From: Actinomycetota bacterium
Lineage (GTDB): Bacteria > Actinomycetota > Thermoleophilia > Gaiellales > Gaiellaceae
Direction: 5' to 3'
NCBI GenBank assembly: GCA_005883955.1
Contig: VAXH01000082.1
Location: 1-50,423, forward strand
Length of the DNA: 50,423 nt
Shown here one piece after another: positions 45,535-50,423 of this stretch. The position numbers were made by a program, and so were the translations under genes. The stretch's first letter is position 1; every line of letters starts with the position of its first letter. The notes below the pieces were generated by a model. The model had not been told where the DNA came from. It searched no databases and worked only from the letters and a program-made list of their open reading frames with translations.

Positions 45535-46311
45535 TCATGGTAGCAAACCCGCTTGGACTGGCCGTTTCGCGGCCGTGAGCACGCGCGGCCCCTCCTCGGT
45601 CACGGCGACCGTGTGCTCGAAGTGCGCCGACAGCGACCCGTCGGCCGAGGAGATCGACCATTCGTCCGCGTGCATGACCACTTCCGGGCCGCCGGCCGTG
45701 ATCATCGGCTCGAGCGCGAGAGTCATGCCCGACAGCAGCGCCGGGCCACGTCCCGGCGCGCCGAAGTTCGGGATCTGCGGGTCCTCGTGGTAGGCACGGC
45801 CGACGCCGTGGCCGACGAGGCTGCGGACGACCGAGAAGCCCGCGGCCTCGACCACGGTCTGGATCGTATGGCCGATATCGGAGACGTGATTGCCGACCCG
45901 CGCCTGCTCGATCCCGGCGAAGAGCGCCTCCTGGCAGACGTCGAGCAACCGCTGGGCCTCCGCCGAGATCTCGCCGACCCCAAAGGTGTAGGCGCTGTCG
46001 GCGATCAGGCCGTCGAGAGTGACCCCGAGGTCGACCGAGACGATGTCGCCCGCCGCAGCAACATAATCAGTAGGGATCCCGTGCACGATCATCGCGTTGG
46101 GGGAGATACAGAGCGTCGCCGGGTAGCCGCGGTAGCCCTTCGAGGTCGGAACGCCGCCCCGCTCGCGGATGTACTCCTCCGCGAGCCGATCGAGCTCGAG
46201 CATCGAGACTCCTGGGCTGAGCTCCTCGCCGATCATCGCCAGCGTGTCGGCGACGACGTCGCCGGCGCGGGCCATGCCTTCGATCTCCGCCCGGGACTTG
46301 CGGAGAATCAT
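45535..46311 (-). CDS. map: Type I methionine aminopeptidase
   Basis: Removes the initiator Met from new proteins. The pita-bread fold metal ligands are visible: GDIVSVDLGVTLDGLIADSA (two Asp), HGVGRAYHEDPQIPNFG (His), and MTLALEPMI (Glu) with a later Glu in the VAVTEEGPRVL strand. 258 residues. ATG at 46311 overlaps the adk stop by four bases. Confidence 0.96.
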   Translation of the reverse strand: MILRKSRAEIEGMARAGDVVADTLAMIGEELSPGVSMLELDRLAEEYIRERGGVPTSKGYRGYPATLCISPNAMIVHGIPTDYVAAAGDIVSVDLGVTLDGLIADSAYTFGVGEISAEAQRLLDVCQEALFAGIEQARVGNHVSDIGHTIQTVVEAAGFSVVRSLVGHGVGRAYHEDPQIPNFGAPGRGPALLSGMTLALEPMITAGGPEVVMHADEWSISSADGSLSAHFEHTVAVTEEGPRVLTAAKRPVQAGLLP

Positions 46312-46883
46312 CGGACGGCGACCTGCTCCAAGGCGGCCTGGATCTCGGCGAAGACCTCATTCGGCGTCCCGTCGGCGTGGATCGGAACGAGGACGCCCTG
46401 GGTGCGGTAGTGCTCGATCAGCGGCTCGGTCTCGCGGTGATAGAGCTCGAGACGCGTGCGGATCGCTTCGGGCGTGTCGTCAGGGCGCTGTTCTTCCCGG
46501 GCGCGCTTGAGCAGCCTTGCGATGCAGATCTCGTCCGAGACCTGGAGCGCGAAGACGACCGTCAGCTCACGGCCGATCTCCCGCAGCATCGAGTCGAGGG
46601 CATCCGCCTGCGGCGTCGTTCGCGGGAAGCCGTCGAGGACGAAGCCCTCGGCGGCGTCGGCCTCCTCCAGCCGCTCGCGGATCAGCTCGATCATCAGCTC
46701 GTCCGGGACGAGCTCGCCCTGCTCGAGGATCGGCCCGACCTGCCGGCCGAACGGCGTGCCTGCAGCGATCGCGGCACGGAGCATGTCGCCCGTCGCGATG
46801 TGCGGGATCCCGTATTCGGCCGAGATCCGCTTGGCCTGCGTCCCTTTGCCGGACCCCTGCGGCCCGAGCAGCAAGATTTTCAC
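46308..46883 (-). CDS. adk: Adenylate kinase
   Basis: Converts ATP and AMP to two ADP. P-loop GPQGSGKGTQAKRIS, NMP-binding region TGDMLRAAIAAGTPFG, and DGFPRTTPQADALD are diagnostic; the LID is the short form (RAREEQRPDDTPEAIRTRL), consistent with 191 residues. GGAGGTCGGGGTGAAA precedes the ATG. The map gene follows with an ATGA overlap. Confidence 0.97.
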   Translation of the reverse strand: MKILLLGPQGSGKGTQAKRISAEYGIPHIATGDMLRAAIAAGTPFGRQVGPILEQGELVPDELMIELIRERLEEADAAEGFVLDGFPRTTPQADALDSMLREIGRELTVVFALQVSDEICIARLLKRAREEQRPDDTPEAIRTRLELYHRETEPLIEHYRTQGVLVPIHADGTPNEVFAEIQAALEQVAVR

Positions 46884-46987
46884 CCCGACCTCCTGGCCGG
46901 CGGCCCCTCCCGCCGGGCCAAGCCCCGCTCCGGGGTCGCCTTCCCCGCCTGGCGGCGCGCTGCTCTACGGGGCCGCTTTAGTAACGC

Positions 46988-47038
46988 TGTCCCCTCCGGC
47001 ATCACACCGCCAGACGGGGCCCAGAAGGCCGGGGACAC
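46988..47038 (-). repeat. Inverted repeat between secY and adk
   Basis: On the minus strand TGTCCCCGGC follows the secY stop by two bases and is mirrored by GCCGGAGGGGACA about 25 bases later (one bulged A). It sits in the 156-base secY-adk gap and resembles a further small palindromic repeat rather than a T-tailed terminator. Confidence 0.45.
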
Positions 47039-47039
47039 G

Positions 47040-48299
47040 TCAGCGCAAGAAGCCTTCGTAGGAGCGCATCATCATCTGCGACTCCATCTGGCGCATCGTG
47101 TCGAGCGCTACGCCGACGACGATCAGCACCGAGGTGCCACCGAGGGCGCGCGAGGTTGCCTGCGAGAAGCCGCCGTAGCGGATGAAGAGGCTGGGGGTCA
47201 CGGCGATGATGGCGAGGTAGAGCGAGCCCGGCAACGTCAGGCGGGTCAGCACGCGATCGAGGTACTGCGCGGTCGGCGGACCCGGACGGATGCCTGGGAT
47301 GTAGCCGCCGTACTTACGCAGGTTGTCGGCCTGGTCGACCGGGTTGAACTGGACCGCGGTGTAGAAGTAGGTGAAGACGACGATCAGCACCGCCTCGGTC
47401 AGCAGGTAGCCCCAACTCGAGGGCTGGAAGTGCCGGTTGACGAACGTCTGCGTCGAGGGCACGAATTCGGCGATCGTCGGCGGGAAGGCCATCACCGCAG
47501 CCGCGAAGATGACGGGAATCACGCCGGCCATGTTCACGCGCAGCGGCATGTAGGTCGAGCCGCCCGAGGTCATGCGCCGGCCGACCATCTGCTTGGCGTA
47601 CTGGATCGGAATTCGCCGCTGCCCCTCCTGGATGAAGACCACCGCCACGACGACCCCGATCGCCACGAGCGGGAAGAACAGCTTCTCCATCGGGCCGCCG
47701 TTGTACCAGGCGACGACGCCCGCGGGAGCCGTGGCGAGGATCGAGGCGAAGATCAGAAGCGAGATCCCGTTTCCGATCCCGCGCTTCGTGATCAGCTCGC
47801 CCATCCACATCAGCAGCGTTGTCCCCGCGACGAGCGTGACGACGATCAGGACCAGTCGGCCCGAGTTTGCGGCCAGCACGCCCTCGCGCTTGAACAGGAA
47901 GGCGTAGCCGGTCGCCTGCGCGGCGGCGAGCCCGACGGTCAGATAGCGCGTGTACTGGTTGATCTTGGCCATCCCCGCCTCGCCCTCCTTCTGGAGCTCC
48001 TCCAGCTTCGGGATCACGACGGTCAGGAGCTGGAGGATGATCGAGGCGGTGACGTAAGGCATGATCCCGAGCGCGAAGATCGAGAATCGCGACAGCGCCG
48101 AGCCCGAGAACAGGTTCAGCAGCCCGAGGATCGAGCTGCCGCGGCCGCCCGAGCCGAAGAAGTCCTGAATCGACTTCGAGTCGACGCCGGGGGCGGGCAT
48201 CCAGGAGCCGAGTCGGTACAGGCCCAGGATCAGGCCGGTGAACATGACCCTGCGGCGCAACTCGGGAACGCGCCACGCATTGGCGAGCCAGGAGAACAT
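47040..48299 (-). CDS. secY: Protein translocase subunit SecY
   Basis: Channel-forming subunit of the Sec translocon, ten transmembrane helices. GSWMPAPGVDS plug region, the SIILQLLTVVIPKLEELQKE segment, KRGIGNGISLLIFASILA, and the C-terminal GGTSVLIVVGVALDTMRQME are all typical. 419 residues. ATG at 48299 overlaps the rplO stop by one base (TAATG). Confidence 0.97.
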   Translation of the reverse strand: MFSWLANAWRVPELRRRVMFTGLILGLYRLGSWMPAPGVDSKSIQDFFGSGGRGSSILGLLNLFSGSALSRFSIFALGIMPYVTASIILQLLTVVIPKLEELQKEGEAGMAKINQYTRYLTVGLAAAQATGYAFLFKREGVLAANSGRLVLIVVTLVAGTTLLMWMGELITKRGIGNGISLLIFASILATAPAGVVAWYNGGPMEKLFFPLVAIGVVVAVVFIQEGQRRIPIQYAKQMVGRRMTSGGSTYMPLRVNMAGVIPVIFAAAVMAFPPTIAEFVPSTQTFVNRHFQPSSWGYLLTEAVLIVVFTYFYTAVQFNPVDQADNLRKYGGYIPGIRPGPPTAQYLDRVLTRLTLPGSLYLAIIAVTPSLFIRYGGFSQATSRALGGTSVLIVVGVALDTMRQMESQMMMRSYEGFLR

Positions 48300-48949
48300 T
48301 ATTCGCCCGAAGCCTGATCGGCTTCCGGCGAGGAATCAGGCTCGTCCGCAACCTCAGGCTGGTTGGATTCGGGACTCTCTGCTGCTTCTTCCTCCGTTTC
48401 GGGCGGCTCGGGCTCGGCCTGCGGGATCTCGGCGCGAGGCTTTCGCTTGGGCTTGCGGGGTTCGGGTTCCCCGCGGAGCCAGGTGATCGAGCCACCCGCC
48501 TGTTCGATCTTCTCGCGCGCGCTCTTGGAGAAATTGTGAGCGCTGACAGCGAGCTTCTTCGAAAGATCGCCGTGGCCGAGGATCTTCAGGTCGTACTTCG
48601 TGTTCCGGATCAGGCCGGCCGCGGCGAGCGACTCGGGCGTGATCTCGGTGCCGGCGTCGAACCGCTCGAGGTCACGAACGTTGACGGCGACCGTGTGCGA
48701 GCGGTGCGGGCCCATCGGCATCGCGTCCTTCGAATACGGGCCGCGCTGCTTGCCGAGGCGCATGTAGATCGGCATCTGGCCACCCTCGAAGCCGGCGCGC
48801 ATCTTGTGCGAGCCGGAGCGCGACTTCTGCCCCTTGAGACCGCGCGTCGAGTAACGCCCCTTGCCGGAGCCCAAGCCGCGGCCGACGCGCTTGCGATCCT
48901 TGCGCGCCTGGGCGGGCTTGAGATTGGAAAGGTTGAGCTTCTCAGGCAC
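48299..48949 (-). CDS. rplO: 50S ribosomal protein L15 with long acidic tail
   Basis: MPEKLNLSNLKPAQARKDRK and RVGRGLGSGKGRYSTRGLKG are diagnostic for L15, with GGQMPIYMRLGKQRG and LKILGHGDLSKKLAVSAHNF. The protein is 216 residues, against about 145-150 for most L15. The extra 55-60 residues after ITWLRGEPEP are first basic (RKPKRKPRAE) and then acidic and Pro/Glu-rich (EPEPPETEEEAAESPES), with no homology I recognise. Confidence 0.95.
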   Translation of the reverse strand: MPEKLNLSNLKPAQARKDRKRVGRGLGSGKGRYSTRGLKGQKSRSGSHKMRAGFEGGQMPIYMRLGKQRGPYSKDAMPMGPHRSHTVAVNVRDLERFDAGTEITPESLAAAGLIRNTKYDLKILGHGDLSKKLAVSAHNFSKSAREKIEQAGGSITWLRGEPEPRKPKRKPRAEIPQAEPEPPETEEEAAESPESNQPEVADEPDSSPEADQASGE

Positions 48950-48950
48950 G

Positions 48951-49130
48951 CTACGCGTCCTCGACCTTCACCAGGTGGCGAACCTTCCTGAGCATACCGG
49001 CGAGCTGCGGACTCTCCGCATGCTCGGCGGAGCGGCCGATCTTGCCGAGACCGAGCGCCCGCAGCGTGCCGCGATGCTGCCCGCTCTGGCCGATCTGGCT
49101 ACGCGTCTGGGTTATCTTCAACTTCTTCAC
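48951..49130 (-). CDS. rpmD: 50S ribosomal protein L30
   Basis: 59-residue L30: [34 protein letters not shown] and [14 protein letters not shown] match the family. Start is GTG at 49130, overlapping the rpsE stop by four bases (GTGA). Located between rpsE and rplO as usual. Confidence 0.96.
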   Translation of the reverse strand: MKKLKITQTRSQIGQSGQHRGTLRALGLGKIGRSAEHAESPQLAGMLRKVRHLVKVEDA

Positions 49131-49765
49131 TCCTGAAAGTCCTCCGAACTTTCAGGAGGAGGTCCGCCTTCGGCGGATTCTGCCGCTACAGGCTCAGCGG
49201 TCGCGGTCGACTCTGCGGGTTCTTCCGGTCGCGCTGGGATTGGAAGGACCTGCGAAACCGTGAGCCCGCGGATCTGCGCGACCTCCTCCGGCCGGCGCAG
49301 GCGCCGCAGGCCATCGACTGTCGCCTTGAGCATGTTGATCGGGTTCGTCGTTCCGAGGCTCTTCGCGAGGATGTCGCGAACGCCGCCGAGCTCGAGCACG
49401 GCGCGAACGCCCCCGCCCGCGATCACGCCAGTCCCCTCGCTCGCGGGCCGCAGCAGCACCCGCGCGGCTCCGAACTCACCCAGGATCTCATGGGTGATCG
49501 TCGTGCCCTTCTTCGGCACGGTAAACAGGTTCTTCTTGGCGTCGTCGACCGCCTTCGAGATCGCGAGCGGCACCTCGCGCGCCTTGCCGTAGCCGACGCC
49601 GACCCGGTCGACCTCGTCACCGATCACGACGAGGGCCGTGAACGAGAATCGCCGCCCGCCTTTGACGACCTTGGCGACGCGGTTGATCTCGACCACGCGC
49701 TCCTTGAGCTCACGCTCTCGCTCACGCTCGATCACTTCACGTTCAACCGGAGTCGTGCTCGTCAT
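49127..49765 (-). CDS. rpsE: 30S ribosomal protein S5 with acidic tail
   Basis: [40 protein letters not shown] and [20 protein letters not shown] are diagnostic for S5. 212 residues; the last 35 or so ([20 protein letters not shown] and on) are acidic and Pro/Ala-rich and go beyond a typical S5 end. ATG at 49765 overlaps the rplR stop (TGATG). The longer frame to 50149 is out-of-frame noise over rplR. Confidence 0.96.
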   Translation of the reverse strand: MTSTTPVEREVIERERERELKERVVEINRVAKVVKGGRRFSFTALVVIGDEVDRVGVGYGKAREVPLAISKAVDDAKKNLFTVPKKGTTITHEILGEFGAARVLLRPASEGTGVIAGGGVRAVLELGGVRDILAKSLGTTNPINMLKATVDGLRRLRRPEEVAQIRGLTVSQVLPIPARPEEPAESTATAEPVAAESAEGGPPPESSEDFQE

Positions 49766-50121
49766 CAGAACTTGAGTCCTCCTTCGCGTGCGCCCTCTGC
49801 CAGCGCCTTCACGCGTCCGTGGTACAGGTAGCCACCGCGGTCGAAGACGACGGTCTCGAGCTCCGCCTGCTTCGCCCGCTCGGCCAGCAGCTTGCCGACC
49901 TCCGCCGCCTGCTGCGTCTTGTTGCCCTTGAACGACTTTTTCAGGTGCAGCCAGCTCGCGGCAGCGAGCGTCTTCCCCTCCGCATCGTCGACGAGCTGTG
50001 CCTCGATCCCGCTGTTCGAACGGTAGACAACGAGACGCGGCCGCTCGGCGGTGCCGTAGATCTTGCCGCGGACGCGCCTGTGGCGGCGGGCGCGGGCTTG
50101 GGGCTTGGTCAGGACGGCCAT
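49765..50121 (-). CDS. rplR: 50S ribosomal protein L18
   Basis: Binds 5S r[43 protein letters not shown] and [20 protein letters not shown] are diagnostic. 118 residues from ATG at 50121; GTG at 50124 is one codon earlier. AAGGAG is about 12 bases upstream. Confidence 0.96.
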   Translation of the reverse strand: MAVLTKPQARARRHRRVRGKIYGTAERPRLVVYRSNSGIEAQLVDDAEGKTLAAASWLHLKKSFKGNKTQQAAEVGKLLAERAKQAELETVVFDRGGYLYHGRVKALAEGAREGGLKF

Positions 50122-50140
50122 CACGGATCACAGCTCCTTT

Positions 50141-50165
50141 GCAAGCCAATCACGCCCGTTTCCCG
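50141..50165 (-). repeat. 25-bp direct repeat, copy 1 (duplicated rplF 3' end)
   Basis: Identical to 50260-50284 over 25 bases (GCAAGCCAATCACGCCCGTT then TCCCG). The second copy contains the rplF stop codon, so this one is a duplicated gene end lying in the rplF-rplR gap. Confidence 0.9.
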
Positions 50166-50196
50166 GCGGCCCAGCCGCCTGTCCGCGTCAGCGGAC
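50165..50196 (-). other. Two adjacent hairpins in the rplF-rplR gap
   Basis: GGCGGC (50165-50170) pairs with GCCGCC (50174-50179), and GTCCGC (50181-50186) pairs with GCGGAC (50191-50196). They lie inside the 119-base unit delimited by the 25-bp repeats. Confidence 0.5.
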
Positions 50197-50259
50197 CAGT
50201 GGAAGGGAAACCAGCGCGAAGCGATCGGGAGGTTCCCCCAGCATGGACAGAATTCCGCT

Positions 50260-50284
50260 GCAAGCCAATCACGCCCGTTTCCCG
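50260..50284 (-). repeat. 25-bp direct repeat, copy 2 (rplF 3' end)
   Basis: The original copy: it contains the last codons and TGA of rplF (50269-50271). The distance between the two copies is 119 bases. Confidence 0.9.
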
Positions 50285-50423
50285 ACCTTCCTTCGCACGT
50301 ACTCGCCCTCGTAGCGGATCCCCTTGCCCTTGTAGGGCTCGGGCGGGCGCACCTTGCGCACCTGCGCTGCCAGCTCGCCGACCTGCTGCTTGTCGATCCC
50401 CTTGACGAGCACGGAGGTCGGAT
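50269..50423 (-). CDS. rplF: 50S ribosomal protein L6 (3' part)
   Basis: C-terminal 50 or so residues of L6; the gene continues past the right edge. [20 protein letters not shown] and [20 protein letters not shown] are unmistakable for the L6 end. The stop is TGA at 50271-50269. The gap to rplR, 147 bases, is much longer than usual and contains a duplication of this gene's 3' end. Confidence 0.96.
   Translation of the reverse strand, partial: PTSVLVKGIDKQQVGELAAQVRKVRPPEPYKGKGIRYEGEYVRRKVGKRA

Noticed and set aside
46377..48317. 646-residue open frame on the plus strand across adk and secY
   Set aside because: It is antisense to two certain genes; the product is Arg/Asp/Glu/His-rich low-complexity sequence, the typical result of reading GC-rich codons in the opposite strand.

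Overview
The window reads as chromosomal DNA of a high-GC, Gram-positive-type bacterium, most likely an actinobacterium of the Thermoleophilia kind. That placement is an inference from uniformly GC-rich codon use, frequent GTG starts, the tilS-hpt-ftsH and folP-folB clusters, a Ku protein, two NlpC/P60- or 3D-type wall hydrolases with coiled coils, and the complete spc/alpha ribosomal gene order. No sequence comparison was run. No stretch longer than 300 bases lacks a gene, and no prophage, integrase, CRISPR array or rRNA operon is visible.

Layout. 1-5.7 kb: end of a secreted subtilisin, folP-folB (minus strand), then a heterodimeric ABC exporter pair. 5.7-11.1 kb: a methyltransferase, a REP-associated tyrosine transposase (RAYT) between direct REP-like repeats, and ftsH-hpt-tilS. 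11.1-18 kb: a secreted protein, a GNAT enzyme with a coupled 53-residue membrane protein, purine nucleoside phosphorylase, lipid kinase, sirtuin, thioesterase and a VanW-type wall protein. 18-29 kb: two acyl-CoA dehydrogenases, an enolase-superfamily enzyme, an O-antigen-ligase-like protein coupled to a secreted repeat protein, TetR-MFS, NfeD-SPFH, HAD and a second MFS. 29-34 kb: DoxX, tRNA-Pro(CGG), alpha/beta hydrolase, a candidate small RNA, a 56-residue protein, Ku and an acyl-CoA synthetase. 34-41.8 kb: divergent wall hydrolases, a NarL-type regulator followed by a 113-bp tandem repeat, a DacB-type peptidase, ligA and truA. 41.8-50.4 kb: a damaged VIT-like gene, then the ribosomal superoperon on the minus strand, rplF to rplQ.

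How it works together. The right third is one growth-linked transcription unit (ribosomal proteins, SecY, Adk, MetAP, IF-1, RNA polymerase alpha). Cell-wall work recurs through the window (VanW, NlpC/P60, 3D, DacB). Acyl-CoA metabolism (two dehydrogenases, synthetase, thioesterase) is scattered, with one dehydrogenase behind a perfect 18-bp operator-like palindrome.

The most unusual signal is a set of small palindromic repeats of at least three types that sit at gene 3' ends and appear to have become the C-terminal coding sequence of three genes (RAYT, tilS, truA), next to a RAYT gene that could mobilise such elements. Other notable structures are the 113-bp tandem unit that carries the last codons of the response-regulator gene, a 25-bp duplication of the rplF 3' end, a probable small RNA with an intrinsic terminator, and several short coupled genes.
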